DNA of 64,000 nucleotides from Rhodococcus rhodochrous (GTDB taxonomy: Bacteria; Actinomycetota; Actinomycetes; Mycobacteriales; Mycobacteriaceae), in the NCBI RefSeq assembly GCF_014854695.1, contig NZ_CP027557.1, positions 2,046,001 to 2,110,000 of the forward strand. The letters run 5' to 3'. Position numbers and translations under genes: made by a program. This document shows positions 45,270 to 55,324 of this stretch, piece after piece. The notes beneath the pieces were generated by a model. It ran no database searches. It worked only from the letters and a program-made list of their open reading frames with translations, and was not told the origin of the DNA. Every line of letters begins with the position of its first letter. The stretch's first letter is position 1.

Positions 45270-46385
45270 ATGACCGTGACCGAGGGTGATGCGCGTTCCT
45301 TCGTGGTGCGGGGCCGGTCGTTGGCCGACGACGAAACCGTCGAGCTGTTCGTCGGGGCCGACGGATCGTTTACGGCCGAGCCCGGCCGCGACGCCGAGGT
45401 GCTCTGTGCCGACGGCTGGATCCTGCCGGGCCTCGTCGACGCGCACTGCCACGTCGGCATCAGGTTCGGCGGGGGAGCGGAGGACGAGGAGGGTCTGCTC
45501 GCGCAGGCCGTCACCGAACGCGACGCGGGTGTCCTGCTGCTCCGTGACGCCGGTTCACCTGTCGACACCCGGGCCCTCGATCAGCGGGCGGACCTGCCCC
45601 GGGTCATCCGGGCGGGTCGGCACATCGCTCTGCCCAAGCGCTACATCCGCGGGCTGCCCGTCGACCTCGAGGACGAGTCGCAGCTGCCCGACGAAGTGGC
45701 CCGTCAGGCCCGGGCCGGCGACGGCTGGGTCAAACTCATCGGCGACTGGATCGACCGGGAGGTCGGCGACCTCGCTCCGCTGTGGAGCGACGAGATCCTC
45801 GTCGAGGCGATCGCCGCGGCCCACCGCGAAGGCGCGCGGGTGACGGCGCACGTCTTCGGTGAGGACGCCCTGCCCGGACTGCTCGCGGCGGGGATCGACT
45901 GCATCGAGCACGGCACGGGCCTGACCGACGAGACCATCGCGACGATGGCCGCGCACGGCACCGCGCTCGTGCCCACACTGGTCAATATCGAGAACTTCCC
46001 GGACATCGCCGATTCGGCGACGCGATTCCCGGTGTACGCGGCGCACATGCGCGCACTGTACGCGCGCCTCGACGAGACCATCGGCTCCGCCCACGAGGCC
46101 GGCATCCCGATCTACGCGGGCACCGATGCCGGTGGCCAGGTGCAGCACGGGCGCATCGCCGACGAGATCGCATCGCTCGTGCGCGTGGGTCTCGACCCCA
46201 CCGAGGCGTACGCCGCGGCGAGCTGGAAGGCCCGCGCGTGGCTCGGGCATCCGAGTCTCGAGCCGGGGACGTCGGCGGATTTCGTCGTGTACCGGGAGGA
46301 TCCGCGCAGCGACCCCGCGGCCGCGCGTCCCGATCTCGTGGTTCTCCGCGGCCGAGTGGTCTCGGGGAGCCCTGCGCGCTTGTAG
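45270..46385 (+). CDS. Amidohydrolase family protein
   Basis: Metal-dependent hydrolase, 371 aa, of unknown substrate. The amidohydrolase metal motif DAHCHVG, a carboxylated-lysine candidate in GDGWVKLIGD, TAHVFGE, CIEHGTG and YAGTDAGG mark a complete active site. Mycobacteria keep the same gene between ffh and rpsP (Rv2915c). ATG 45270, 12 bases after ffh. Confidence 0.88.
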   Translation: MTVTEGDARSFVVRGRSLADDETVELFVGADGSFTAEPGRDAEVLCADGWILPGLVDAHCHVGIRFGGGAEDEEGLLAQAVTERDAGVLLLRDAGSPVDTRALDQRADLPRVIRAGRHIALPKRYIRGLPVDLEDESQLPDEVARQARAGDGWVKLIGDWIDREVGDLAPLWSDEILVEAIAAAHREGARVTAHVFGEDALPGLLAAGIDCIEHGTGLTDETIATMAAHGTALVPTLVNIENFPDIADSATRFPVYAAHMRALYARLDETIGSAHEAGIPIYAGTDAGGQVQHGRIADEIASLVRVGLDPTEAYAAASWKARAWLGHPSLEPGTSADFVVYREDPRSDPAAARPDLVVLRGRVVSGSPARL

Positions 46386-46412
46386 GGGGTGCGCGGGGTC
46401 ACCGGGTGCCGG

Positions 46413-46442
46413 TTTCGTCCTGGCTCACGCGTCTGGCAGAAT
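46413..46442 (+). promoter_or_regulatory. Probable rpsP promoter
   Basis: GTCTGGCAGAATGG contains a -10-like CAGAAT (46437-46442), with TTTCGTC about 18 bases upstream. Nearly the same block, GTCTGGCACAATGG with TTTCATC, precedes rplS, which supports both as promoters. It leaves a leader of about 130 bases before rpsP. Confidence 0.5.
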
Positions 46443-46578
46443 GGTTCGCTGTCGTCGCATCCGGTTACGTACCGCGCGGCGGTCACAGGCTAGAGGCAAA
46501 ACCGGGCGTGCCAGAAGGGCGCGTCGTCCGAATTGCACGTGACACGCGCCTCGGCGCACCCCGAAGGAGAACACAGCA

Positions 46579-47025
46579 GTGGCTGTCAAGATCAAGCTCA
46601 CCCGTCTCGGCAAGATCCGCAACCCGCAGTACCGCATCGTCGTCGCGGACTCGCGCACCCGCCGCAACGGCCGGGCCATCGAGACCATCGGCAAGTACCA
46701 CCCGAAGGAAGAGCCTTCGCTGATCGAGATCGACTCGGAGCGTGCGCAGTACTGGCTGAACGTCGGCGCGCAGCCGACCGAGCCGGTCCTCAACCTCTTC
46801 AAGATCACCGGTGACTGGCAGAAGTTCAAGGGCCTGCCGGGTGCCGAGGGCACGCTGAAGAAGGCGGAGCCGAAGCCGTCCAAGCTCGAGCTGTTCCAGG
46901 CCGCCCTCGCGCAGGCCGAGAACGAGCCGGCTGCCGAGGCCGTCACGCCCAAGAAGAAGAAGGCTGCCAAGGAAGAGTCCGCCGAGGCGTCCACCGAGGC
47001 CGAGTCCACCGAGGCCGCCGAGTAA
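46579..47025 (+). CDS. rpsP: 30S ribosomal protein S16
   Basis: bS16, 148 aa. The conserved core is [24 protein letters not shown]; the last about 60 residues form an Ala/Lys/Glu-rich tail, longer than in most bacteria but usual for actinobacteria. GTG 46579 follows GAAGGAGAAC. First gene of rpsP-khpA-rimM-trmD. Confidence 0.97.
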   Translation: MAVKIKLTRLGKIRNPQYRIVVADSRTRRNGRAIETIGKYHPKEEPSLIEIDSERAQYWLNVGAQPTEPVLNLFKITGDWQKFKGLPGAEGTLKKAEPKPSKLELFQAALAQAENEPAAEAVTPKKKKAAKEESAEASTEAESTEAAE

Positions 47026-47267
47026 TGAGCGCCGTGGTCGCCGATGCCGTCGAGCATCTCGTTCGTGGAATCGTCGCCCATCCCGACGACGTCCGCGTCG
47101 ACCTGATCGCGGGCCGTCGGGGCCGCACCGTCGAGGTGCACGTCAATCCCGACGACCTCGGCAAGGTCATCGGCCGCGGCGGTCGTACCGCGACCGCGCT
47201 GCGGACCCTCGTCACCGGCATCGGTGGCCGGGGTATCCGTGTCGACGTCGTCGACACCGACCGCTAG
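47025..47267 (+). CDS. khpA: KH-domain RNA-binding protein KhpA
   Basis: 80-aa single KH domain with the RNA-binding loop [15 protein letters not shown]. Partner of KhpB in other Gram-positives. ATG overlaps the rpsP stop (TAATG). Confidence 0.94.
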   Translation: MSAVVADAVEHLVRGIVAHPDDVRVDLIAGRRGRTVEVHVNPDDLGKVIGRGGRTATALRTLVTGIGGRGIRVDVVDTDR

Positions 47268-47277
47268 GCGAGCGTCG

Positions 47278-47868
47278 ATGGAGCTCGTCGTGGGCCGTGT
47301 GGCCAAGTCGCACGGCATCCGAGGCGAAGTCGTCGTCGAGGTTCGCACCGACGAACCCGAGGAGCGCTTCGCCGTCGGCGCGGTCCTGCGTGGCCGCAAG
47401 CCTCGCGACAAGCACCTGCACGAGTACACAGTGGAAGCCGCCCGGGAACACTCCGGGCGGCTTCTGCTGCGCCTGCAGGGCATCGACGGTCGCGACGCCG
47501 CCGACGCACTGCGCGGCGTGCTGTTCGTCGTCGACAGCGCCGACCTTCCGCCGTCCGACGACCCGGACGAGTTCTACGATCACGAACTCGAAGGGTTGAC
47601 GGTGCGGATCGTCGCCGGTCGCCCCGACGGCGGAACCGAGGTCGGCACCGTCCGCGAGGTCCTGCACACGGCCGCCGGCGAACTGCTGTCGATCCGGCCT
47701 GCCGGCCAGGAGCGCGGAGAGTTGCTCGTCCCGTTCGTCACCGAGATCGTCCCGACGGTATCGGTCCGGGACGGCGTGATCGAGATCGATCCGCCCGAAG
47801 GACTCCTCGACCCCGACTTCGGGGAACCGCCGTCCAAGAAGAAGAAGTCGATCGAGGGGAAGCAGTAG
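47278..47868 (+). CDS. rimM: Ribosome maturation factor RimM
   Basis: Assists maturation of the 30S head with S19. The 196-aa protein has [23 protein letters not shown] and a C-terminal PRC-barrel domain, ending in a Lys-rich tail. ATG 47278 with GGCGAGCG upstream. Confidence 0.95.
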   Translation: MELVVGRVAKSHGIRGEVVVEVRTDEPEERFAVGAVLRGRKPRDKHLHEYTVEAAREHSGRLLLRLQGIDGRDAADALRGVLFVVDSADLPPSDDPDEFYDHELEGLTVRIVAGRPDGGTEVGTVREVLHTAAGELLSIRPAGQERGELLVPFVTEIVPTVSVRDGVIEIDPPEGLLDPDFGEPPSKKKKSIEGKQ

Positions 47869-47871
47869 TCC

Positions 47872-48579
47872 GTGCGGCTCGACGTCGTCACCATCTTCCC
47901 CGAATATCTCGAACCCCTGCGCGTCGCCCTGCTCGGCAAGGCGATCGACAAGGGGCTCATCTCCGTCGGCGTGCACAACCTGCGCGACTGGACGCACGAC
48001 GTGCACAAGGCCGTCGACGACGCGCCCTACGGCGGCGGACCGGGCATGGTCATGAAACCCACCGTGTGGGGCCCGGCGCTCGACGACGTGCTCGCCGGAC
48101 CCGACGGTGAAACCGATCCCGACGTCCTGCTCGTCGTCCCGACTCCCGCCGGCCGCCGCTTCGATCAGGCCACCGCACAACGGTGGTCGAAGGAGAAGCG
48201 GATCGTCTTCGCCTGCGGCCGCTACGAGGGAATCGACCAGCGCGTCTTCGACGATGCCGCGCGGCGCGTGCGCGTCGAAGAGGTGAGCATCGGCGACTAC
48301 GTCCTCATCGGTGGGGAGGTCGCCGTTCTCGTCATGGTCGAGGCCGTCGTCCGGCTGCTGCCCGGTGTGCTCGGCAATCAGCAGTCGCACCAGGAGGATT
48401 CGTTCTCCGACGGACTGCTCGAAGGACCGAGCTACACCCGGCCGGCGGTGTGGCGCGACCTCGAGGTGCCGCCGGTGCTGCTGTCCGGCGACCACGGCAA
48501 GGTCGCCCGCTGGCGCCATGAGCAGTCGCTCGAACGCACCCGCGAACGACGACCCGACCTGCTCCCGTCCGACGACTGA
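47872..48579 (+). CDS. trmD: tRNA (guanine-37-N1)-methyltransferase
   Basis: SPOUT-class enzyme that methylates G37 of tRNAs, preventing frameshifts. The 235-aa protein has [25 protein letters not shown], the knot segment [20 protein letters not shown] and [20 protein letters not shown] 47872 lies three bases after rimM. Convergent with the LppW-like gene. Confidence 0.97.
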   Translation: MRLDVVTIFPEYLEPLRVALLGKAIDKGLISVGVHNLRDWTHDVHKAVDDAPYGGGPGMVMKPTVWGPALDDVLAGPDGETDPDVLLVVPTPAGRRFDQATAQRWSKEKRIVFACGRYEGIDQRVFDDAARRVRVEEVSIGDYVLIGGEVAVLVMVEAVVRLLPGVLGNQQSHQEDSFSDGLLEGPSYTRPAVWRDLEVPPVLLSGDHGKVARWRHEQSLERTRERRPDLLPSDD

Positions 48580-48597
48580 TGCCGCGCCGGACGGCCC

Positions 48598-49584
48598 TCA
48601 GGGCCGGTGGGCGCTTCCGAGCGTCGTCTCGACCGCCAGCGTGACGGTCTCGCGCGCATGCTGCGCGCTCCCGTCGTCCGTCGCGTCGTACATCGCCGTG
48701 TCGGGCAGGAAACCGGTGTCGTAGAAGGGATCCGACTCGTCGTAGGTGACGGTCTCCCGTGCCGCGACCACGACCACGTAACGGTGATCGTCGCCGAAGA
48801 ATCCGGTGGACAGATGCAGCCATTCACCGGTCAGGCAGCACATCCACCCCTGCTTCACACCCAGCTCCGTGGAATCGCCGAGACCCTGTGGAAGCCCGAA
48901 ACGCTGGTCGTATCCGTCGACGCCCTCGTCGGTGAACTCCACCAGATGGCCGACGATCCGGGCCGCGCTCTCGTCACCGGAGGCGCTGTCGCCGAGCAGA
49001 TCGTCGTACCAGGTCAGCAGGTCCGACGCCGTCGTAGTTGTGTTCCACCACCAGGACCCCGGATCCGGGGGAGTCGTGCCGGTCAGGTTGTGCCGTTCCA
49101 CGACGTGCTCGACGATCTCGGGACCACCGTAGGTCTCCCACAGCAGCGTTGCCGCGTTGTCGTCCGAGGAGCGCAGCATCGACCGGATCAACTCGTGGTC
49201 CTCGTCGGCGAGCGTCGCTTCGCCTGTCACCTCGCGGTACAGGACCTCCTCGGCGATGAACAGTTTCACCGTCGAGGCGGTCTCGAAGGGTTCGTCCGAT
49301 CCGCCGAGCACGCGGGTCCCGGATTCACGGTCGAGCACGGCGACGGTCAGGCGCGCTCCGCGGCTGTCCGCGAGCGCGACGGCCGCGTCGATCTGCCGGG
49401 GCAGTTCGGCCGTCGACAGCGTCACGGTCGACTCGTCGGAATCGGCGTCCGTCACGGAAGCGAGACCGAGCGCCTCGTGCGGGAGTGGATGGGAATCGAT
49501 CGATTCGCAGCCGGATACGGCCAGTGCGGTGGCCACGCAGAGCATCATCGCGCCCGATCGTGCGCGTCCGCGCCCGTGCTTCAT
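48598..49584 (-). CDS. LppW-like lipoprotein with serine beta-lactamase fold
   Basis: Predicted lipoprotein, 328 aa: signal peptide 1-25 with lipobox VSGC and lipidated Cys26. The rest resembles class A beta-lactamases: catalytic-type STVK (Ser104-Lys107), SDD (140-142) where active lactamases have SDN, and KQGW where they have KTG. The changed motifs suggest a non-lactamase role (inference). Mycobacteria have lppW at the same place between trmD and rplS. ATG 49584 with AGGAG seven bases upstream. Confidence 0.85.
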   Translation of the reverse strand: MKHGRGRARSGAMMLCVATALAVSGCESIDSHPLPHEALGLASVTDADSDESTVTLSTAELPRQIDAAVALADSRGARLTVAVLDRESGTRVLGGSDEPFETASTVKLFIAEEVLYREVTGEATLADEDHELIRSMLRSSDDNAATLLWETYGGPEIVEHVVERHNLTGTTPPDPGSWWWNTTTTASDLLTWYDDLLGDSASGDESAARIVGHLVEFTDEGVDGYDQRFGLPQGLGDSTELGVKQGWMCCLTGEWLHLSTGFFGDDHRYVVVVAARETVTYDESDPFYDTGFLPDTAMYDATDDGSAQHARETVTLAVETTLGSAHRP

Positions 49585-49741
49585 GTCCGGCTCCTGCATT
49601 CCATTGTGCAGTGGACGATAGCGCCGGTCCACCCGACAGCCTGCACGGACCCCGCGCGCGAGCGCGAGTGCCGTCACGCGCGCGAGCGCCCCACGCTGCC
49701 ACAGGCGCGGGCGGGGGACGGCAACTGTAGGGTCGTTCGAC

Positions 49742-52102
49742 GTGACGACCGAACTCGACACCGTGAACCGGCGGATCGCCCAGGAACTCGACGTCCGCGA
49801 AGACCAGGTCGCTGCGGCCGTGGGACTGCTCGACGGCGGCGCGACCGTGCCGTTCGTCGCGCGCTACCGCAAGGAGGCGACCGGCGGGCTCGACGATGCC
49901 CAGCTGCGCACCCTCGAGGAACGCCTCCGCTATCTGCGGGAACTCGACGAGCGCCGTGTCGCGATCCTCGAATCGATCGAGGCGCAGGGCAAGCTCGACG
50001 ACACGCTGCGCGGACAGATCATGCTCGCCGACACCAAGGCGCGGCTCGAGGACATCTACCTGCCGTTCAAGCCGAAGCGGCGCACCAAGGCGCAGATCGC
50101 CCGCGAGGCCGGTCACGAACCCGTCGCCGACGCGCTCATCGGCGACCCCACCACCGATCCCGCCGGATACACCTCCGAGCAGCTCGACGGTGCGCGCGCC
50201 ATCCTCGTCGAACGCTTCGCCGAGGACGCGGACCTCGTCGGCGAGCTCCGCGAGGCGATGTGGACGCGCGGCAAGGTGAGCTCCACCGTGCGGTCCGGCA
50301 AGGAGAACGACGGCGCGAAGTTCTCCGACTACTTCGAGTTCTCGGAACCGTTCACCCAGCTGCCCTCGCACCGCATCCTCGCCCTCCTGCGCGGCGAGAA
50401 GGAGGAGGTGCTGTCGCTGTCGTTCGATCCCGAGATCGACGAGCCGGTGCCCGGTGAGCGCAGCTACTACGAGGGACGGATCGCGACGCGCTTCGGCATC
50501 GCAGACGAGGGACGCGCCGCCGACAAGTGGTTGCTCGACACCGTGCGGTGGGCATGGCGCACCAAGCTGCAGATGTCGCTGTCGCTGGACATCAGGATGC
50601 GGCTGCGGCAGTCCGCCGAGAAGGACGCGGTCGACGTCTTCGCCGCCAACCTCAAGGACCTGTTGCTCGCCGCACCGGCCGGCACGCGACCGACGATGGG
50701 TCTCGACCCCGGCTACCGCACCGGCACGAAGGTCGCCGTCGTCGACGCGACCGGCAAGGTCGTCGACCACACCACCATCTATCCGCATCAGCCGCACAAC
50801 AAGCGTGACGAGGCCCTCGCGGTGCTCGCCGCGCTGGTCGCGCGGCACGGTGTCGAACTGATCGCCATCGGCAACGGCACGGCGTCTCGTGAGACGGACG
50901 CTCTCGCAGCCGATCTCGTGTCGCTGGCGAAGGTGCCCGGGTTGACGAAGATCGTGGTGTCGGAGGCGGGCGCGTCCGTCTACTCGGCCTCCGAGTACGC
51001 CACCAAGGAACTCCCGGATCTCGACGTGTCCATCCGCGGTGCGGTCTCCATCGCACGCCGCCTGCAGGATCCGCTCGCCGAACTGGTCAAGATCGACCCG
51101 AAGTCGATCGGTGTCGGCCAGTACCAGCACGACGTGTCCGAGACGATGCTCGCGCGGTCGCTGGGCGCGGTCGTCGAGGACGCGGTGAACGCCGTCGGTG
51201 TCGACGTCAACACGGCGTCGGTCCCGCTGCTGTCGCGGGTCTCGGGTATCACCGGGTCGCTCGCGGAGAGCATCGTCGCCCACCGCGACCAGAACGGTCC
51301 GTTCCGGGCACGGAGAGCGCTCAAGGACGTCCCGCGACTCGGCCCGAAGGCCTTCGAACAGTGCGCGGGCTTCCTGCGGATCCCCAACGGCGACGACCCG
51401 CTCGACGCGTCCGCGGTGCACCCCGAGGCGTATCCGGTGGTGCGGCGGATCGTCGACCGGACCGGCAGCAGCGTCCGCGAACTGCTCGGCAACACCGCGA
51501 CCCTGCGGCAGCTGCGCGCGGACGAGTTCGTCGACGATCGCTTCGGTGTCCCGACCGTCACCGACATCATCTCCGAGCTCGAGAAGCCCGGCCGCGACCC
51601 GCGTCCGGAGTTCAGGACCGCGACGTTCGCCGCCGGTGTCGAGAAGGTCGCCGACCTGAAGCCCGGCATGGTCCTCGAGGGAGTGGTCACCAACGTCGCG
51701 GCCTTCGGTGCCTTCGTCGACGTCGGTGTGCACCAGGACGGTCTCGTGCACGTCTCCGCGATGTCGCGCAGCTTCGTGAAGGATCCGCACGACGTCGTCC
51801 GGTCCGGTGAGGTCGTCAAGGTGAAGGTCCTCGAGGTCGACGTCGCGCGCCAGCGCATCGGTCTGACGCTGCGACTCGACGACGAGGTCCCCACCCCGGG
51901 CGCCGAGAAGTCGGGAGGTCAGCCGCGCGGAGGTGGCCGACGTCCCGGAGGCCAGGGCGGCGGCAACCAGGGCGGCCGGGGTAATCGCGGACAGCAGGGC
52001 AATCGTGGGCAGCAGGGCCGTGGCGGCGACCGCCGTTCGGCACCGGCCGCCTCCGGATCGATGGCCGACGCCCTGCGACGCGCCGGTTTCGGCAACAACT
52101 GA
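49742..52102 (+). CDS. tex: Transcription accessory protein Tex
   Basis: Nucleic-acid-binding protein influencing transcription and stress fitness. The 786-aa protein has the Tex N-terminal helices, a YqgF/RuvC-like domain (LDPGYRTGTKVAVVD), helix-hairpin-helix repeats and an S1 domain (about 640-715), then an Arg/Gly/Gln-rich tail of about 55 residues that may bind RNA. GTG 49742. Divergent from the LppW-like gene. Confidence 0.95.
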   Translation: MTTELDTVNRRIAQELDVREDQVAAAVGLLDGGATVPFVARYRKEATGGLDDAQLRTLEERLRYLRELDERRVAILESIEAQGKLDDTLRGQIMLADTKARLEDIYLPFKPKRRTKAQIAREAGHEPVADALIGDPTTDPAGYTSEQLDGARAILVERFAEDADLVGELREAMWTRGKVSSTVRSGKENDGAKFSDYFEFSEPFTQLPSHRILALLRGEKEEVLSLSFDPEIDEPVPGERSYYEGRIATRFGIADEGRAADKWLLDTVRWAWRTKLQMSLSLDIRMRLRQSAEKDAVDVFAANLKDLLLAAPAGTRPTMGLDPGYRTGTKVAVVDATGKVVDHTTIYPHQPHNKRDEALAVLAALVARHGVELIAIGNGTASRETDALAADLVSLAKVPGLTKIVVSEAGASVYSASEYATKELPDLDVSIRGAVSIARRLQDPLAELVKIDPKSIGVGQYQHDVSETMLARSLGAVVEDAVNAVGVDVNTASVPLLSRVSGITGSLAESIVAHRDQNGPFRARRALKDVPRLGPKAFEQCAGFLRIPNGDDPLDASAVHPEAYPVVRRIVDRTGSSVRELLGNTATLRQLRADEFVDDRFGVPTVTDIISELEKPGRDPRPEFRTATFAAGVEKVADLKPGMVLEGVVTNVAAFGAFVDVGVHQDGLVHVSAMSRSFVKDPHDVVRSGEVVKVKVLEVDVARQRIGLTLRLDDEVPTPGAEKSGGQPRGGGRRPGGQGGGNQGGRGNRGQQGNRGQQGRGGDRRSAPAASGSMADALRRAGFGNN

Positions 52103-52170
52103 CGCGAATCACCGGGTCACTCCTGCGATGCTGTGGACATGAGATCCACGGTGGCCGGGGTGATCCGGTG

Positions 52171-53076
52171 ATGCTCGACTGGATGCAGCGCGAGATCGTC
52201 GATCAGGGGCGCCTGCCGCTGCTGTTCTTCCTCCTCGGTTTCGTGGCCGCGTTCGTCTTCATCCGGATCAGCGTGCGGTTGATCCGCGCGCAGGTGCGCT
52301 GGTGGCCCGGAAACATCACCCCGGGCGGTCAGCACGTGCACCACGTGGTGTTCGGTGTCGTCACCATGGTGATCGCCGGTGGGGAACTGATCGCGATCTC
52401 CGAGGATGCCAACCGCGTCGCCGCGTGCATCCTCGCGGCGCTCTTCGGAGTCGGCGCCGCGCTGACCCTCGACGAGTTCGCCCTGATCTTCTACCTGAAC
52501 GACGTGTACTGGGAAGAACAGGGACGGGTGTCCGTCGACGCCGTCTTCGTGGCGATCGCCGTGACCGGGATGTGGTTGCTCGGCCTGCGACCGTTCGAAC
52601 TCGGGGACACCACGAACTTCGAGGACAGCGGTGACTGGGCCGGACGGGCCGCGCTGGTGGTGGCCGTGCTCGTGAACCTCCTGCTCGCCGCGATCGTCCT
52701 GGCGAAGGGCAAGATCTGGACAGGCCTGGTCGGGTTGTTCGTCGTTCCGCTGCTGTGGGTCGGCGCGATCCGGCTCTCCCGGCCCGGGGCGCCCTGGGCT
52801 CGCTGGCGGTACGGCAAGCGGCCCCGTCGCATGGCACGGGCGCTCGAACGCGAACGTCGGCTTCGGCGCCCGGTGATCCGCGCCAAGATCTTCGTGCAGG
52901 ATCTCGTCGCGGGCGCACCGACGCTCGAGACCGTGCGGGGCAGTGTCGAGCACTCGCGCACCGCGACCGAGGCGGAACTGGACCGTCGCGTCAAACCGGC
53001 GCCACCGCCGATTTCATCGATCGATGTTCCGTCTGGCACAATGGACGGGTTGCCCCGTTCGGGCACGCCTACCTGA
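52171..53076 (+). CDS. Multi-pass integral membrane protein
   Basis: About 301 aa, function unrecognised. Five or six hydrophobic helices are visible (about 15-36, 59-78, 84-108, 122-142, 165-187, 192-210), followed by a basic cytoplasmic tail. A GGQHVHHVVFG segment after the first helix could bind metal. Start uncertain between GTG 52168 and ATG 52171. Its 3' end overlaps the promoter candidate of rplS. Confidence 0.75.
   Translation: MLDWMQREIVDQGRLPLLFFLLGFVAAFVFIRISVRLIRAQVRWWPGNITPGGQHVHHVVFGVVTMVIAGGELIAISEDANRVAACILAALFGVGAALTLDEFALIFYLNDVYWEEQGRVSVDAVFVAIAVTGMWLLGLRPFELGDTTNFEDSGDWAGRAALVVAVLVNLLLAAIVLAKGKIWTGLVGLFVVPLLWVGAIRLSRPGAPWARWRYGKRPRRMARALERERRLRRPVIRAKIFVQDLVAGAPTLETVRGSVEHSRTATEAELDRRVKPAPPPISSIDVPSGTMDGLPRSGTPT
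53012..53042 (+). promoter_or_regulatory. Probable rplS promoter
   Basis: GTCTGGCACAATGG with -10-like CACAAT at 53037-53042 and TTTCATC about 18 bases upstream, almost the same as the block before rpsP. It lies in the last codons of the membrane-protein gene, about 117 bases before rplS. Confidence 0.5.
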
Positions 53077-53158
53077 CCTGGGCACGAACCGGTCGAGCCC
53101 GCCACACGGCGGTCGCCGCCAGGTTCCTCTGCTCGAGCGAACAAGAGGATGAAAACCG

Positions 53159-53500
53159 ATGAACACCCTGGACTTTCTGGACGCCAAGTCGCTGCGCGAC
53201 GACATCCCGGACTTCCGTCCCGGCGACACTCTCGATGTGCACGTCAAGGTCATCGAGGGCAGCAAGGAGCGTGTGCAGGTCTTCAAGGGCGTCGTGATCC
53301 GGCGTCAGGGCGGCGGCATCCGCGAGACCTTCACCGTCCGCAAGGTTTCCTTCGGCGTCGGCGTGGAGCGCACCTTCCCGGTGCACAGCCCCAACCTCGC
53401 CAAGATCGACGTGCTGACCCGTGGCGACGTCCGTCGCGCGAAGCTCTACTACCTGCGTGAGCTGCGCGGCAAGGCTGCCAAGATCAAGGAGAAGCGCTGA
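53159..53500 (+). CDS. rplS: 50S ribosomal protein L19
   Basis: bL19, 113 aa, with [16 protein letters not shown] and [18 protein letters not shown] 53159 follows GAGGATGAAAACCG. A terminator follows, so it is probably a single-gene transcript. Confidence 0.97.
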   Translation: MNTLDFLDAKSLRDDIPDFRPGDTLDVHVKVIEGSKERVQVFKGVVIRRQGGGIRETFTVRKVSFGVGVERTFPVHSPNLAKIDVLTRGDVRRAKLYYLRELRGKAAKIKEKR

Positions 53501-53566
53501 TCTTCGGCTGCTGATCGGCCCCCTGGGCTGCTCGGCACGGCTCCCGAGCCACCCGATACAGCATCC

Positions 53567-53604
53567 GACGACCCGGCCCGGACTTCCGTCCCGGCCGGGT
53601 CGTC
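53567..53604 (+). terminator. Hairpin terminator after rplS
   Basis: Perfect 12-bp inverted repeat (53567-53578 with 53593-53604), loop of 14 bases that can pair further, about 65 bases past the rplS stop. Confidence 0.78.
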
Positions 53605-53692
53605 GTCGTTGTGGGCAGTGGTCTGTCGCTCACCCGTCCGGCCGACGGTCGTCCTCGGCGGGCCGCCGTGCCGCAGACGCTAGTCTGTCGAG

Positions 53693-54538
53693 GTGGCAGA
53701 TTCCCCGCACGATCCGGCTCGACCGGATGTGAACCGCAACGATGTTCGAGGTTCGGCTCGGAGCGATCGAGCCGACGGTGCACACCACCGGCGCGAGGAC
53801 CCCGTAGCGAACGACACCGCCCCCAAGGCGAAGAAGCAGAAGTCGTTCTGGCGTGAACTGCCGATCCTGGTCGTCGTCGCACTGGCCCTGAGCTTCCTGC
53901 TGCAGACCTTCGTGGCGCGGGTCTATCTCATCCCCTCGGAGTCGATGGAGCCGACACTGCACGGCTGCCCGGGCTGCACCGGTGACCGCATCGTCGTCGA
54001 GAAGGTGGGATACCGCTTCACCGATCCCCGTCCCGGCGACGTCATCGTCTTCGAAGGCCCCGACTCGTGGTCGGCCGGCTACGTCTCGACCCGTTCCGAC
54101 AACGTCGTCGTGCGGGGACTGCAGGAGATCGGTTCGCTCGTCGGCGTCGTGCCGCCCGACGAGAACGACCTCGTCAAGCGCGTGATCGCGACAGGCGGGC
54201 AGACGGTGGAATGCTGCGACGACCAGGGCCGTGTGCTCGTCGACGGTGTCCCGCTCGACGAGCCGTACGTGACGATGGACTTCCCGTTCACCCCGGGTGT
54301 CGTCACGTGCGAGACCGAGGTGCCCTCCGGGCGCTGCTTCGGGCCCGTCACCGTGCCCGAGGGCCACGTCTGGGTGATGGGCGACAACCGCAGCAACTCG
54401 GCCGACTCGCGCTACCACGTCGGGGACGAGCATCAGGGCTCGATCCCGCTGGACAATGTCATCGGAAAAGCCCGCTTCATCGTGCTGCCTCCCGGCCGAT
54501 GGGGCCTGATCGACTCACCGGAGATCCTTCCCTCGTGA
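53693..54538 (+). CDS. lepB: Signal peptidase I
   Basis: Membrane serine protease that removes signal peptides from secreted proteins. The 281-aa protein has a charged cytoplasmic N-terminus (1-52), one membrane helix (about 55-76), catalytic Ser84 in PSESMEPTL, general-base Lys162 in LVKRVIA, and the [11 protein letters not shown] box. GTG 53693. Its stop overlaps the rnhB start as GTGA. Confidence 0.96.
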   Translation: MADSPHDPARPDVNRNDVRGSARSDRADGAHHRREDPVANDTAPKAKKQKSFWRELPILVVVALALSFLLQTFVARVYLIPSESMEPTLHGCPGCTGDRIVVEKVGYRFTDPRPGDVIVFEGPDSWSAGYVSTRSDNVVVRGLQEIGSLVGVVPPDENDLVKRVIATGGQTVECCDDQGRVLVDGVPLDEPYVTMDFPFTPGVVTCETEVPSGRCFGPVTVPEGHVWVMGDNRSNSADSRYHVGDEHQGSIPLDNVIGKARFIVLPPGRWGLIDSPEILPS

Positions 54539-55287
54539 CTGCTTGGCCACCTCGACCCGTGATCCGTCGCTCCTCGGGACTGCGCACCATGGAGTCCGCG
54601 CTCGCGCGGTGCGGTCTCGGTCCGGTCGCCGGGGTCGACGAAGCCGGCCGCGGTGCCTGCGCCGGACCGCTGGTCGTCGCCGCCTGCGTGCTCGGCGACC
54701 GGCCGCACGCGTCGCTCGACCGGCTCGACGATTCGAAGAAGCTCACCGAACGCACCCGTGAGGAGCTGTACTCGGTGATCGTGCGACGCGCCCGGGCGTG
54801 GAGCGTGGTGGTGATCCCCGCGGAGGAGGTCGACGCGATCGGCATCCACGTCGCCAACATCGAGGGCATGCGACGCGCGGTGGCAGGTCTGTCGACTCCG
54901 CCCGGCTACGTGCTCACCGACGGCTTCCGGGTGCCCGGACTGCCTGCACCGTCCCTGCCCGTGATCGGCGGCGACGCGGCGGCCGCGTGCATCGCGGCGG
55001 CCAGTGTGCTCGCGAAGGTCACACGCGATCGCATGATGGTCGACCTCGACGGCGAGCTACCGGAGTACGGTTTCGCAGTACACAAGGGCTACAGCACTCC
55101 GACGCACATGGCGGCGTTGGCCGAGCACGGCCCGTCACCGCAGCACCGGCGGTCGTGGGCCAATGTGCGCTCGGTGTGTGGAGTGCCCGCAGTGCGACGT
55201 CGGCTGTTCGCCGACGACCTGGTTCGTCGATCGTACGCAGACGACCTGGGGCGTCGATTGTTCACCGACGAGGCGGATGCGGGATGA
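54535..55287 (+). CDS. rnhB: Ribonuclease HII
   Basis: Cleaves RNA in RNA-DNA hybrids and at single ribonucleotides in DNA. The 250-aa protein has the catalytic [22 protein letters not shown] and [17 protein letters not shown]. The GTG start overlapping the lepB stop gives the actinobacterial N-terminus. The last about 30 residues come from a 27-base tandem repeat and are not part of the enzyme core. Confidence 0.96.
   Translation: MTAWPPRPVIRRSSGLRTMESALARCGLGPVAGVDEAGRGACAGPLVVAACVLGDRPHASLDRLDDSKKLTERTREELYSVIVRRARAWSVVVIPAEEVDAIGIHVANIEGMRRAVAGLSTPPGYVLTDGFRVPGLPAPSLPVIGGDAAAACIAAASVLAKVTRDRMMVDLDGELPEYGFAVHKGYSTPTHMAALAEHGPSPQHRRSWANVRSVCGVPAVRRRLFADDLVRRSYADDLGRRLFTDEADAG
55198..55278 (+). 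repeat. Three 27-base tandem repeats at the 3' end of rnhB
   Basis: Units at 55198-55224, 55225-55251 and 55252-55278 encode [18 protein letters not shown] and RRLFTDEAD. They are diverged but in register, extending the C-terminus beyond the RNase fold. Confidence 0.8.
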
Positions 55288-55324
55288 TTGCAGGACACAC
55301 CAGACTGGGAGGACACCGAGACCG

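Noticed and set aside
49650..49695. Repeated CGCGCGAGCGC blocks between the LppW-like gene and tex
   Set aside because: Two short GC-rich copies in a 157-base gap; no stable hairpin or known operator, likely low-complexity sequence.
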